Assembly (NCBI GenBank): GCA_000697475.1
Contig: JNEU01000881.1
Location: 62,001 to 126,000 of the forward strand
Source of the DNA: Lichtheimia corymbifera B2541
Taxonomy: Eukaryota > Mucoromycota > Mucoromycetes > Mucorales > Lichtheimiaceae
Direction of reading: 5' to 3'
Length of the DNA stretch: 64,000 nucleotides
Shown: positions 1 to 11,914 of the stretch, piece after piece
Layout: every line of letters begins with the position of its first letter
Numbering within the stretch: position 1 is the stretch's first letter
Position numbers and translations under genes: made by a program
The notes under the pieces: generated by a model
The model's input: the letters and a program-made list of their open reading frames with translations, nothing else
What the model was told of the DNA's origin: nothing
Databases searched by the model: none

Positions 1-1201
1 CTGAGCTGTTTGCGGATGGGATGGAAGAAAGACGACTGGAATAATTGGGTGCTGGTGATGCAGTACCTGAAGAAGGTGGAGTGGTGAAGGATGCTTTTTG
101 GTTGGGCATTGGACGACCGTGTCGAGAAGGATATGCGGCAAAGCTATTGCTGCTATTGGATTTGTTGTTGGATATCTCGACAGAGCTACTACGTGATCGA
201 TTAGGCGTAGGTGGTTGATGTTGTTGATGTTGACGTTGTTGATTATCTGGGGAGAAAGGAGGGCGATGTTGGTCTTGGCGTGAAGATGTGCGAGGCAAAG
301 AGTCTTCGCTCTGACTGCGGACTTGGATATTATTGTTATCGGCGCCGTTTTCTCGTACCAATGCCTGCTGTATCTTGAGATAGTCCGATGCTATTTGTGA
401 ATCAAGCATCCGACTTAGACGTGAAGGCGAGGATGAGGATGGAGAAGGAAGCTATCATTAAATCAATTAATGAGTGATCCATAGAATCGGAACCCTTTTT
501 AGCGCCATTTTTATTTACCACATGTCGATCCCTGCTTTCACCCTGGCGTCGTTCCTTTTCTTCTCTCCGCCGTTGCCGTTGAGCTCGTCGGTATTCGTTA
601 CAAGGAGTGCAATAGATACCCTTTCATGCAAACAATACTTAGCTATATATACACACACACATATATATATATAAAGAATCACTTACCTTGCTTGTTTGAG
701 TGAATACAAGATCTTCAATTCTCCTTTTACATGACACACATTTGAAACAATTGGCGTGATACGCTTCTTCGCCTAATAATGATCCAGGCACATCATCATA
801 GTTAGATCACAAATTTATTATCCCACCCAATGCCACACTTACCAGTCATCACAGCCTCATCTCGAATTGTTTGTTTACATGCAACACACACATATGAGCA
901 ATTCTCACACACAGGTCGACCATCTGCCAATAGCAATAACTTGGATGTGCAGTCCACAGGAAGAGAACACTTTGCACACGTGAAACTGATCAATGACAGC
1001 AAGTTAGAAACCATTCTCATACATAAACAATAAACGCATCACTTGCCAGTCGAAATGAAAGAGAGCATCACCGAATGCGATCACCGATCCTTCCTCGATG
1101 GGGTTCCTACAACCAATACAGAGCGGAGGTTGGGGGTCTTGTGTAGGTGGTGGTGGTGGTGGTTGGTGTTGATGATGATGTTGCTGTTGTACTGTGGCCA
1201 T
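1..1201 (-). CDS. LIM-domain protein, Rga-type RhoGAP N-terminus (partial, 5 exons)
   Basis: Exons on the minus strand: 1047-1201, 843-985, 687-772, 519-620 and 1-451, running off the window start. After a Gln/His/Pro-rich N-terminus there are two LIM zinc-binding domains. The first is CIGC...HFDCFTCAKC...CENC. The second is CVAC...HANCFKCVSC...YCTPC and ends in a GIYCTPC block like that of fungal Rga RhoGAPs. A basic stretch (RRAQRQRRREEKERR) and a long Ser/Gln/Asn-rich linker follow. The RhoGAP catalytic domain, if present, lies outside the window, so the family call rests on LIM similarity alone; a paxillin-like LIM protein is the main alternative. The start at 1201 is preferred because the repeat-rich N-terminus begins there; an in-frame ATG at 1258 is possible. 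Intron 1 uses a GC donor. The expected role is control of Rho GTPases in polarity or wall growth. Confidence 0.8.
986..1046 (-). other. GC-AG intron inside first LIM domain
   Basis: The donor reads GCAAGT and the acceptor ATCAG. Splicing here gives HFDCFTCAKC, restoring the H-x2-C-x2-C ligand spacing of the LIM domain. The nearby GT (donor at 1042) leaves the wrong phase and loses the Cys. Confidence 0.8.
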
Positions 1202-2389
1202 AGTATTATTGGCAAGAGCGCGCTCAAGATGAAAAGGAGTGGGGCTAGACTGATACAAAAAGGACCCAGTTATGATAACGGGATAAAGGAAAGTAAAAAG
1301 GAAAAGGGGAGAGAGAGAAAGAGAGAGAGAGAGTAAAGTAATATGGGCAATAGAACTAAAAGGTTACCACCGCTTACAGTCTTTAATTCACGCTTGTGAG
1401 ACCAAGATGAGCGTCCGTGCAACTTGAAATCAAAGCCGTTGGTCCAAATCAGGAAGGCTTGCTGATGCTTTTCATGTTGGAAACAACACGTTCATCCCCC
1501 GCCTGTAGCATGTTTGCATGTTCCATTCTCAACATTTATACTCTTTCTAACATGCATCTCGTTTCTAATTTTACTGGGCCCGGACCATCATCCATTTACT
1601 GTGTCGTTGCTGTTGCTGTTGTTGCTTGTTTACAATTTCCCTCCTATTACCTTTCCCCTCCTTCTTGTTACAGTATCATCATCCATGTCCGAATGATATA
1701 ATTGGGACAACACCACCACCATCATCATCATCCTAAGGGTGCTTTTACTCAGGGCTAGATTCCATCTCCATGGTCCTTTATAGATTCCCTTCCCCCCTTG
1801 TGATCAATTACACGTTTTCTTCATTTCATGGGCAATACTAATCTAACAGACACATATTATTTACACCCTTCAAAGTTATTCATAAAGCCGACATTATAGA
1901 TAACGAATCACGTAAGCACCATCACCACTTTTTCTTAAACTCCTCTTTGTCTTGCATAACCTTCATTATTGCACATTTCATATATCGATGCATTTCACTA
2001 TCTCCAATTTGTCATACGTAATCAATTGCAGGGATCTTACTATTGGATCAATTCGAAGTAACAATATATATAGGTTGCATGCATTCGGTTAAGACTCTGT
2101 ATATAATACAGTGCGGCTCCTCCCGTATGTATCCATCATTGTAGACACAAGTATATGTAGTAAATACATCCTTCCTCTCTTTGACGATATCAATGGCAAA
2201 ATAAAAAGAAGTTGGAGGAGTTTATTGACTTGGTATGAATAAAGGATGAAAACAAAAGACGTGTTGATGTATATGATCCACAGTGGCAACATTGACTTTG
2301 TCGTAACACAAGATTGTAGTACCAACATATCCAAGTCTTTAATGTCCCCCGCTAATGCAAGCAATTTAGGATCGCACTTTGAAAATGAT
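1202..2389. other. Intergenic, 5' of the LIM gene and 3' of POP4
   Basis: No coding gene supported. It contains a GA-rich purine tract at about 1296-1335 (likely the 5' leader of the LIM gene), short CAC/CAT repeats near 1710-1733, and AT-rich sequence. Open frames here lack codon structure or family resemblance. Confidence 0.5.
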
Positions 2390-3450
2390 CTACACGTCTA
2401 TCGTCGGTTTTGGCTTGAACTTTTTCGCAGCTCGTTCAGCAGACCGCACCAGCAGTTGTTGTCCATAGATTGTGAGACGCACGTTACACATTGGGAGCTC
2501 CAGTGAAAAGACCGTGCCAGCCTTGGGTATCCCTGATCCGACACACAATGAATGATAAATACCCATCCTATTCCACCAAAATGGGCCACTTACGCTTCAA
2601 TTGATTTGTGCTGGTGATCATGTTGAATAAGTTTTGAGTCTCTTGCACCACAATACCACGTACACCAACCATGGATGGATTTGTGCTTTTGATCACTATT
2701 CCACTGTCTCATTAAAAACCTTGATTCTCCGCATCCCATCATTTTTCATTTGGAATCGTACCTTCAATAATGGCACCATGGTAATCTGCTTTGAGTAACT
2801 TTTGTCGAAACACCAGCGGATCATGTCCTTGATTATACAATTCCTTGATATATCCAAGCCATAACTGATGTAAAGGCTCAAACAAGTCGTATCGGATCGC
2901 CTCCTTTGGAATGTCGTATATGTGAAGTGAACGCTTTTCCTTTGCACTAAGCGGTTTGGTCTTTTTCTTGCTCGGCTTGAGTTGCTTCTTTTGCTCCTTG
3001 GATACCATAGGTGTATGTCGCGCATCCATCTGAAAAGCGTTCATATCTTTGAAGACTTGTTCTGCCGAGGTGTTGGGAGGGATATATTCCTTGATGAGAT
3101 CGATGGCTGCATTCTATAATACCATGCCCAGTGAATCTCCCACTGCAAGCGCGCGTTGACAGCGATCGTATACATACTTTAGCATTCTCCTTAGATTTGC
3201 CGAGGCTTCCCAGTTTTAAATAAAGGTTCTCTCCTATTACAAGTACTCTCGTTGATTAGCGTCTGGTCATGCCTTCGATCGTTGAGTCTTACTTGGTTGT
3301 GCCATATCGGATATGTGTGGTCGTGTGTAGAAAGAGATACAAAGATTTACCAACGGCTTCAAGTTTTGACCCGCCATTTACCCAAGGAAGACACCACTTG
3401 ACACATATAACGGCCACATCTTGCCTTATACTATACCAATCTTTGGTATC
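2390..3450 (-). CDS. POP4: RNase P / RNase MRP subunit POP4 (Rpp29), 5' end unresolved
   Basis: Recognised exons: 2390-2532, 2594-2695, 2762-3113, 3178-3233 and an upstream exon ending at 3351 that stays open to about 3450. The core matches the Rpp29/UPF0086 family: a Lys-rich block, then a run with PLHQLW, KLLKADYHGAII, a VGVRGIVVQETQNLF block and the C-terminal RSAERAAKKFKPKPTIDV. This subunit binds the RNA of RNase P and MRP, which process tRNA and rRNA precursors in the nucleus. The N-terminal exons read GENLYLKLGSLGKSKENAK and then NAAIDLIKEYIPPN, a helical leader like that of animal Rpp29. No in-frame ATG is visible in the exon above 3351, so the true first exon lies upstream or translation starts at the ATG at 3044. 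Introns are GT-AG and 61-117 bp long. Confidence 0.85.
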
Positions 3451-4030
3451 TCACCATGACCATTGTAATTGAAGATAGAGACTCGCTGGAACAGATAGGA
3501 TAGTAATGCACATGTTGACAAAACTCGCGTTTGATTTGATGTTATTGCTTCGTAATTCATTGTTGTACTAGTGAACGATGAGCACTAGTAGCGGTCATCA
3601 ATGCATTATAACGGCACCCCCAAGCTCCTCACCACCATCCACCGTGAAACTTTCAATCACATCATCAAACATCAATGCATTTTTAATAGCTATTTATTCT
3701 TTGACGACATATGTATCATGGTCATGGATTGTATAATAAAAGAACCAGCTCTTCTATAATATAATTATGGTACCCGAAGTCTAGTAGCTTACATCATATT
3801 GGAAGAAATGTGTGCTGTTGCCATGGATACCTGTAAAGCGGGAATGGGCATATTGGAAGGTTCAAAGAGCGAGGACTCGTGACTGTGTGTGATATGTCTA
3901 TGTGTGCAAGTGTGAGCATTGGATTAGCGATCGTTTCCAAAGTACGCGCTCACCGCTTTAGAAAACACCTCTTTCAGCTTTCTTTTTTCGAGACGTGGGC
4001 AGATCATTACCCTTTTACCTTTGCAACAAT
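3451..4030. other. Divergent promoter region POP4 / SNU114
   Basis: It lies between the minus-strand POP4 and the plus-strand SNU114 and should hold both promoters and the missing POP4 first exon. No other gene is supported. Confidence 0.5.
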
Positions 4031-7000
4031 ATGGATGAATCGCTCTATGACGAGTTTGGCAACTACATTGGCCCCGATCTTGAAGATGAAGACGAGGATC
4101 TGGAATTAGAGCAAGAAGAGGAGGAAGAAGAGCAAGAGATTCGCGGCTTCGAGACGGCATCACCTACTGCTCAAGAAGAACCGACAGAGCCTGTGAACGA
4201 AGGAGCTTTGATGCAGGTGGATGGTAAGTGTCCAATGTCCAATGCAACGTGTGTCCTTCCCTTGTTACTCATACAAACCACGGATATATAAAGATATTCC
4301 ACAGAATCAAATTGTGCTCCATGAAGATAAGCAATACTATCCTTCGGCCGAAGAAGTGTATGGTCCTGGTGTCGAAGCTATGGTGCAGGAAGAGGATACG
4401 CAACCATTGTCTGAACCCATCATCGCACCTGTCAAGGTTCGCAAGTTCCTTGTTACCGAGAAAGATCTTCCAGACACTCGATTCAGCAAAGAGTAAGTCA
4501 TAAGGATGAATAATAGGAGTATCATCATCCAGCTCATATCATATTGTTAGGTTCATGACGGATATGATGAATTTCCCTGATCTCACTCGCAACATTGCTA
4601 TTGTCGGTCATCTGCACCACGGAAAGACCTCCTTTGTTGATATGCTCGTCTCTGAAACGCACGATGTCCCAGTGAATGTTGATCAACCGGTATGCATATA
4701 TATATATATCCCTCTTACCTATGTGAAAGAATCAAAACTGATATTGTCAAAAGGAACGATACACTGATACTCACACGCTGGAACGTGAACGCGGCCTCAG
4801 TATCAAGAGCATGCCCATGACAATGGTTATGCAGGACTTGAATGATAAGTCTTATCTCTTGAATGTGATGGATACACCAGGTAAGTCCGGGGAACAATAC
4901 AATGATGGATATAAGCTGGATTGACTTGGGATCCTATTTCAGGTCACACCGATTATATCGACGAGGTTGTGGCTGCCACACGTCTTGCTGATGGTGTCGT
5001 TCTCGTTGTGGATGTCGTCGAGGGTGTAAGTGTGGATTTAGTCATATAATCACGTGATGATAGTCATTAACATGATTTGGTATTAGATGATGGTCAACAC
5101 GGAGCAAATTATCAAGCACTGTATTCGAGAAAAGCTTGCAATGACATTGGTTATCAACAAGGTGGATCGTTTGATGCTCGAATTGAAGCTCCCTCCTACC
5201 GATGCCTATTTCAAGTTGCGTCATGTTATCGAGGAAGTGAACACTGTGATCCGGTAAGTCTTGGCTCAAAATTGTGTGTGTATGAAAGAGAGAGACTCAT
5301 TGTCATAAATGTATATTAGATCGACCGCTGGTGGTGAGAACATTCGCCTTTCACCCGAGTTGGGCAATGTCTGCTTTGCATCTAGTCAGACTGGATGGTG
5401 TTTCTCTCTCAAATCATTTGCTCAGCTTTACTCTGATTCTTACGAGGCCGAATTCGATACCGAGCAATTTGCCAAGCGTCTTTGGGGTGAAATCTTTTTC
5501 AACCCTGAAAAGGGCTCTTTCCATCGCTCGTCTCAAGGTCGTGATAGCAAGCGTACATTTGTCCATTTTATTCTTGAACCTCTTTACAAGTTGTATTCTC
5601 AGGTAAACCCAAAAGAGATATGTTTAGGGGAAAGTAATATTAATCGTTGGCGTGTATATAGATCATTGGTGAAGATGTTTCAGAATTGAAAAAGACGTTG
5701 CGATCACTTGGTATCCACCTCAAGGAAAAGGAATATGGATTGAATGTCAAGCCTTTATTGCGTGTGGTACTTGCTCAATTCTTTGGTCCTCCTGTTGGCT
5801 TTGTTGATATGGCTGTCCAGCACATCCCATCACCTGCACAAAATGCTGAGCACAAGATTGGAAACATTTACACAGGCCCATTGGATACCGAAGTTGGCGA
5901 AGCAATGAAAAACTGTGATGCTGAAGGCCCACTCGTGATCCACATCACTAAGCTCTATGATAACGAGGAGGCTACAGGCTTTGATGCATTTGGTCGAGTG
6001 ATGAGTGGTACTGTCAAGAATGGACAAATCGTACGAGTACTTGGTGAAGGATATAGCGTTGACGACGAAGAAGATATGGCAATGCAAAAGGTGACTGCAG
6101 CTTGGGTGTTTGAAGCACGGTAAGTCAGATAGCTTTATACACAAATGGGTGTCATGAATACTGACCCATATCCATAAAGGTATCGTGTCGAGGTGGAAGG
6201 CGTACCTGCAGGAAACTGGGTCTTGCTTGGTGGTGTGGATAGCTCGATTGTCAAGACGGCAACCATTGTGCAACAAAAATGGCGTGAAGATGCATATATT
6301 TTCCGACCTCTTCGATTCCCTACTGCTGCTACGCTCAAGGTGGCTATTGAACCCATGAACCCATCTGAATTGCCAAAGATGTTGGATGGTCTGCGGAGAA
6401 TCAACAAGAGTTATCCTATCGTGACAACCAAGGTACCTACGATGGAAATGCATGGTGATCAGCACAGATAGCTAATACGATTGGTTAGGTTGAGGAATCG
6501 GGTGAACATATTTTGCTTGGTACTGGTGAACTTTATTTGGATTGCGTGTTGCATGACTTGCGCCGAATGTACGCCGAAATCGAAATCAAGGTGGCTGATC
6601 CTGTCGTTCGCTTCTGTGAGACGGTGGTTGAGACTTCAGCATTGAAATGCTTTGCCGAAACGCCAAACAAAAAGTAAGCAAGAAATTGTAGATGACGTGC
6701 GTGTATATCTCTCTAACGACTATGTTTTGTCACAACATAGGAACAAGTTGACCTTTATTGCCGAGCCTTTAGAGAAAGGTCTTGCAGAAGATATCGAGAC
6801 GGGCAATATCAGCATCAATTGGCCAGCCAAGCAATTGGGCAGCTTTATGCAAGATAAATATGGTTGGGATGTTTTGGCTGCACGGTCAATATGGGCGTTT
6901 GGACCTGATGATATGGGGCCCAACATTCTTGTGGATGATACATTACCCTCTGAAGTGGACAAGAAGCTTCTTTACTCTGTCAAGGATTCTATCAAACAAG

Positions 7001-7832
7001 GTTTCCAGTGGGGTACTCGGGAAGGACCGCTCTGTGATGAACGTAAGTGATTGTCGATGCATAACAAAACAGGGTTCATTCATGCATAATGTTGTACGTT
7101 TGCAGCTATTCGGAATGTCAAGTTCCGAGTCTTAGATACTGTGCTTGCCAATGAGCCGATATATAGAGGTGGCGGTCAAATCATTCCTACATCACGTCGT
7201 GTGTGCTATTCATCTTTCTTAACGGTACGTCAATTCCATATGCTCAACGAATATCAGAATATTGATCGTATTTGATAGGCTACTCCACGTCTTATGGAAC
7301 CTGTAAATTATGTGGAGATCCAATCACCTGCAGACTGTGTCACAGCCGTGTACGCCGTGCTGCAAAGGCGAAGGTAAATTGGATTTGTGTATTTGTGTAT
7401 AATGGAAAGTATCTGATCGATGGGAATTATATACAGAGGACATGTCACACAAGATATCCCAAAACCTGGCTCGCCATTATACACTGTCAAGGCTTACATT
7501 CCTGTCATTGACTCTTGTGGTTTTGAGACTGATTTGCGTACACATACCCAGGGTCAAGCTTTCTGCCAGCAGATATTTGACCATTGGCAAATTGTACCAG
7601 GTGATCCACTCGATAATAGCATTGTGCTGAGACCTCTTGAACCAAGCCCTGCACAACATCTTGCTAGAGACTTTATGGTGAAGACAAGAAGACGAAAGGT
7701 AAATTCTGAAGGAATGACAGGAAAAGGGATGTTTATTAACAAGGATTCTAGGGTCTCTCCGAGGATGTCAGCATAAACAAGTACTTTGATGATCCCATGT
7801 TGCTTTCTTTGGCTCAAGGCAGTGTTTTGTAA
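4031..7832 (+). CDS. SNU114: U5 snRNP GTPase Snu114 / EFTUD2 (15 exons)
   Basis: Exons: 4031-4223, 4294-4492, 4551-4689, 4754-4880, 4943-5025, 5087-5253, 5320-5602, 5662-6119, 6180-6432, 6489-6673, 6741-7042, 7106-7224, 7279-7373, 7437-7698, 7752-7832 (981 aa; human EFTUD2 is 972). The start [15 protein letters not shown] and the following acidic region are diagnostic. This EF-2-like GTPase sits in the U5 snRNP and controls Brr2 during spliceosome activation and disassembly. GTPase motifs are the P-loop GHLHHGKTS near residue 150, DTPGH, and NKVDR. EF-2-like domains II-V follow, including [12 protein letters not shown], the RSIWAFGPD block, a GGGQIIP motif and the conserved tail [14 protein letters not shown]. 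All introns are GT-AG. The thioredoxin gene starts only 134 bp downstream on the same strand. Confidence 0.97.
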
Positions 7833-7966
7833 CTTGATTATATACAGCGCTATTAGTAAAAGTTGTTGCGGAGTTACCGCTTTCTTCCAATTCATCCTTG
7901 CAAAACGCGCTTTGTGTGTGTGTGTGTCATTGTCTCGTTTCTTTATTAAACATATATATTCATATC

Positions 7967-8574
7967 ATGAACGCCTTGCGTACACTTGTTCGTCCTACTC
8001 AACAGTCTGCTAGACGTAAGAATCACTCAACAATAGAAAGCAGCAACACTGTATTGATTGCTTCGATTAGTTCTTGGCGCTCAACGCATGTTCCATGTCG
8101 GCCAACCTCGCTTTACTGGCAAAACAGTTGAAGCAACCAATGACTCATTTGCCAAACTTGTCGACAAGGCTGATCACCCTGTGATTGTCGACTTTTATGC
8201 CGAGTAAGAAGGAGGAAAAAGTGGAATAGATAACTCTGGAGACTATTACTAAGTGGATCATTTAGATGGTGTGGTCCTTGCAAGATGCTTGGTCCTTTGC
8301 TTGAAAAGTCTGTCGCTGCCAATCCCAAGGTCACCCTTGTCAAGCTCAATGTGGATGAAGCTCAAGAATTGGCTGCCAAGTTCAAGGTAATGAAGGAAAG
8401 GGAAGGTATCTTTGCTTGTTTCATGCATTAACCAAGGGTTGGTTGGGTATCTAGATTGCTGCTTTGCCCACAGTCGCTGCTTTCCAAAATGGTGAAATCG
8501 TCGATCAATTCGTTGGCATGCGTAACGGTCCCCAAGTCGAGCAATTCGTCAAGCAACATGCTGAACGTGCATAA
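7967..8574 (+). CDS. Mitochondrial thioredoxin
   Basis: Exons: 7967-8015, 8071-8203, 8266-8386, 8455-8574, giving 140 aa. Thioredoxins reduce protein disulfides using electrons from thioredoxin reductase. The active site WCGPC is at residues 62-66, preceded by the usual VDFYAE strand. The cis-proline motif ALPT and the C-terminal GMRNGPQVEQFV helix region are also present. An N-terminal extension of about 30 residues rich in Arg, Ser and Leu and lacking acidic residues (MNALRTLVRPTQQSAR) looks like a mitochondrial presequence, so a matrix location is inferred. The ATG at 7967 is chosen because the presequence reads in frame from it; an upstream in-frame ATG at 7898 would add a Cys-rich stretch with no family counterpart. 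Confidence 0.93.
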
Positions 8575-8637
8575 TGGAGATCGATTAAAGAGCCACACAA
8601 TACATATATAAATGACTTTCTTTTCAAAGCAAAAAAA

Positions 8638-8676
8638 CCATCATCATCACCATCATCATCATCATCATCATCATCA
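8638..8676. repeat. CAT trinucleotide microsatellite
   Basis: About twelve CAT/CAC units in the 3' flank of the thioredoxin gene. Confidence 0.85.
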
Positions 8677-8974
8677 GTGAAATGGAGACGGAAAAAAGGA
8701 AAGCATAGTTTAATACGCATATACAAAAGGAGGTGTGTGTGTATGTGTGTGGAAATATGGAAAGCGGAACAAGGTGAAATTAGTATAGCGTTGGATTCCG
8801 GGGTTAGGTTGGATGGGGATCGTGGTATATAGAGAGATAGGTATTGCACCATTAAGTGTGAAGGGATGTTGGGGGAAAAGGACGTACATACATAAAGGGG
8901 AAAAGAGAGAGAGAGAAAACGAAAAACATAAGGATATGGATATAATGCCGGTAAAATAGATGAGCAATGGGCTA

Positions 8975-10358
8975 TTATAGATTATTGACCTGGTACATTT
9001 TCTCGAGAGCTTGCTTTTGCAATACACATTGCTGGAATCTAACACCATCCACATGAGTCATGTGACGTTGACAAGGATGTTGATGATGCACAAACTTACT
9101 TCCGCAGCTGTTCATTTTCATTGACTAGCCGCTCCAACTCTGCAAGGATTGTCATTTGTGTATTCTTGAGATGCTGTATGTGCTGCACCGCTGTGACAAA
9201 GAAAAGGGAAAAAGTGTCAACACAATGAGGGGGGTTGCGGAGAGAGAGCAGGATCGGGTTACGTACTTCGATGTAATAAAGCAACCTTGCTCATTTTTTT
9301 GTTAAGGCAACTCGGCAATTCATTCCGTAAGTCTTCAAAGCCATCTTTGATTTGGGCACGGCGTTTTTGCTCGGATTGAATATGAATTTGCCGTCGCAGC
9401 TCGCTATTGGAAACTGCAGATGCTGGGACGGATCTATTCGAGAAACTTGTCAGTTTAAAGTTGAGGGATCAAGGGGGTCGTAAAGAGAGAGAGAGAGAGA
9501 GAGAGAAAGAAAGAAAAATGCATAGAGAGCAAATCAACATACGATGGATCCTCGATATCTTCATCATCTTGTTGCTCATCAGGATGACGTCGTTTGCTAC
9601 CATGAGTAGGACTTGAGATACGCTGTTGATCTGCAGGAGCAGTTGTAGTCGTGCTATTATTATTACTGGGTTGAACGAGCATAGGTTGTTGATGATGGTC
9701 AAAAGGCACGGTATCCTTAGCAAACTGTAAAAAATCCGAGGATGGATATACAGGAGTGATGGGTGAAGGACTTGCTGTGTTAGTGGTGGCACCACTGGTT
9801 GTAGGTAAAGGTGCAGGGGAAGTGCAGCATGAGATCGGCGTGTCGGGCTGCTGGCACAGTTGTTGTTGCTCACCAGCAGCTACAGCAGCAATGGGGTTGG
9901 CTCCTCCTGTAACTTCCATCACTGAGTTTGCCATGACGTTGCTTGCCACAGGTGCCGCAGATGCAACTACTACGGCCGCCATATCCGAAGACGTTGATGA
10001 CGAACAAGGAGTATTCAAGCTGCTGTTATTGCTACTAGATGGTGGAGGAGCAAGATGCTGCTGTGGTTGAAAATATACGTCGCCATTTGTCGCGTCTTCA
10101 AAACTACTGCTTCCTTGTTCCTGATACTCAACATAAAACGATTCATCATCTGCTAAATACACGCGTGTATAAAGGTCAAGATTAAGCATTGCTCGATGAT
10201 TTCGATGTCTTACATTGATGGTTGTAGATGACAGGCGTATCGGGAAATGCCTCAACCTTTGCGGTGCCTGTGAAGGAAGAAGGGGTTACGGAATAAGGTT
10301 GTGTAAGGTAGTCTTCGTTTCCAAGGAAGAACTTGGTGCTATCGACTGTGGTGTTCAT
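8975..10358 (-). CDS. bHLH-leucine zipper transcription factor, MLX/Max-like
   Basis: Exons on the minus strand: 10214-10358, 9543-10152, 9267-9433, 9100-9190, 8975-9038 (358 aa). A long Ser/Thr/Gln/Pro-rich N-terminal region is followed by a basic helix-loop-helix at about residues 255-310. The basic region RRQIHIQSEQKRRAQIKDGF has the H, E and R pattern (H-x3-E-x3-R) that contacts E-box DNA. Helix 2 is KMSKVALLHRTVQHIQHL. A short leucine zipper continues to the C-terminus (ends QVNNL). The arrangement at the end of the protein, and the IKDGFEDLRNELP block, resemble animal MLX and its fungal relatives, so dimerisation with a similar bHLH-zipper partner is expected. Target genes cannot be told from sequence. 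The last acceptor at 9039-9040 was chosen because it keeps the zipper in frame. Confidence 0.85.
9485..9506. repeat. GA dinucleotide microsatellite in an intron
   Basis: About eleven GA units inside the 9434-9542 intron of the bHLH gene. Confidence 0.85.
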
Positions 10359-11914
10359 TTCAATGCAAAATGATTTTGGAGAAAGAACAAGAAGGAATGA
10401 GGATTGGGTGGTTATAAAAGAGCGTGATGAACGAAGGTGGATATGAGTGAATAAAGGAGGAGGAAGAGGAAAATCACAAAACGTGTGCTGTATGTGAGTG
10501 AGAATGAGAGAGGAGAGAGGGAAAAAGAGGGACGAGTGAGAAAAGTGAGAAAAGAAACGATGCAAAACGTTAAATCCCACCAACAAGTACAGCTGCAAAA
10601 AATGTGGGTACGTGCGTCTTGTTGTGGTAAATGAAGCAAGACGATGAGACGGCCTGTAAATGGATGCGTGTGTGTGTGTGTGTGGATGTGTGGATGGTGA
10701 CATATGCAGCGATCCTGCATTGAATGGTGTGTGTGTGTGTGTGTGTGGATGGAATAGGGCGCTTGTTCCCTTGCCAACTGCATTCATCAAAAACTACATT
10801 GGAAGAGCGAGAGAGAACACGCACACGATTTGACGCTTAACAAATGCACATGTGCAGTGAAGTCTCCTTCCTTCCAGCATATGTCTGCATTGCTTAACCC
10901 GCCCTTTACTCGATGTAAGTATGCTTTGTATTTGTCATGGGGTGTGATGTGCAAACAAACTTAACTGTAATATCAGCATTATTCCGCTGATAATGATGAA
11001 AAAATGAAACAGTAACAAGATATCTACGTGTGAGTGTATCATTTTCTTTTGCTAATCACCCCCTTAATTTTATGTAATCTGCTGCGAAGGCCTCATATGT
11101 CGTCGTGCTGATGTTTGCCCAGGGCCTAGCCTCACTGCATGTAATAGACAAACAAATATGTCTTGTATTCATCATCATCATCATCTTTCTACCAGACACA
11201 TTGCATGCATGCCATCAATGACTTGGTTCTTGCTAAAGCGCCCAGGAAATGAGATCATCCTCTATGCTACCATTATTCCTCTCCAATTTCTATTCACCAT
11301 TCTTGGCAATTGATACATAGTTGTTGCTCCACTCAATCATTGCTATAAAGGTCAATGTATGACGGTTTTATTACTGTACTAATATCTTTGATGTGGCAAG
11401 TCCCCTTTCTCCCGAACGAGGCAGCAATGCATATGTGGGTGGGTGTGAGAGGGCGTGTGGATGGATGATTGGTATCGGTTTGATGTGCATGAAGCCATCC
11501 TTGATCATGGAAGGTTCCCTTGTGGCGTATTGACATTGAACTTTCCTTGCGTGTGTGTGTGTGAGTGTAAGACGTCGATGGTTGTACAGCAGGAGTATGC
11601 TGTATATACATATGGCACGTCGTCCCATTAAATGCATCATCACTGGTGATGCATGCCTTTTTTTTCAACCTGTTTAAAAGCAGAGATCAGTTGCATGTGG
11701 CGTTAGATGACCTGTGGACTCCTGTATACCTACATAGCCACTGTTGTTGCCATGGCAAAGTACTCAACGTCGAATTACTAAGCATTGGTTGCTTGGTAGC
11801 ATTTGCGAGAACAATCCACAACGCTTGTTCGGTTACCTCCGCCCAAAAGTGAGATTTTTTCTTCCAACACCACCGTAGCCACCTTTTCACCACAGCAGCA
11901 AGCAGCACGACGCC
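10359..11914. other. Intergenic between divergent bHLH and TTC27 genes
   Basis: About 1.5 kb shared upstream region. TG microsatellites lie at about 10668-10683 and 10726-10747, with GA-rich sequence near 10500-10545, probably the leader of the bHLH gene. Minus-strand open frames here are translated CA repeats. No gene supported. Confidence 0.5.

Noticed and set aside
10182..10824. Several minus-strand His/Thr-rich frames upstream of the bHLH gene
   Set aside because: Mostly translated CA/TG microsatellites; the real exon 1 of the bHLH gene lies within but starts at 10358.
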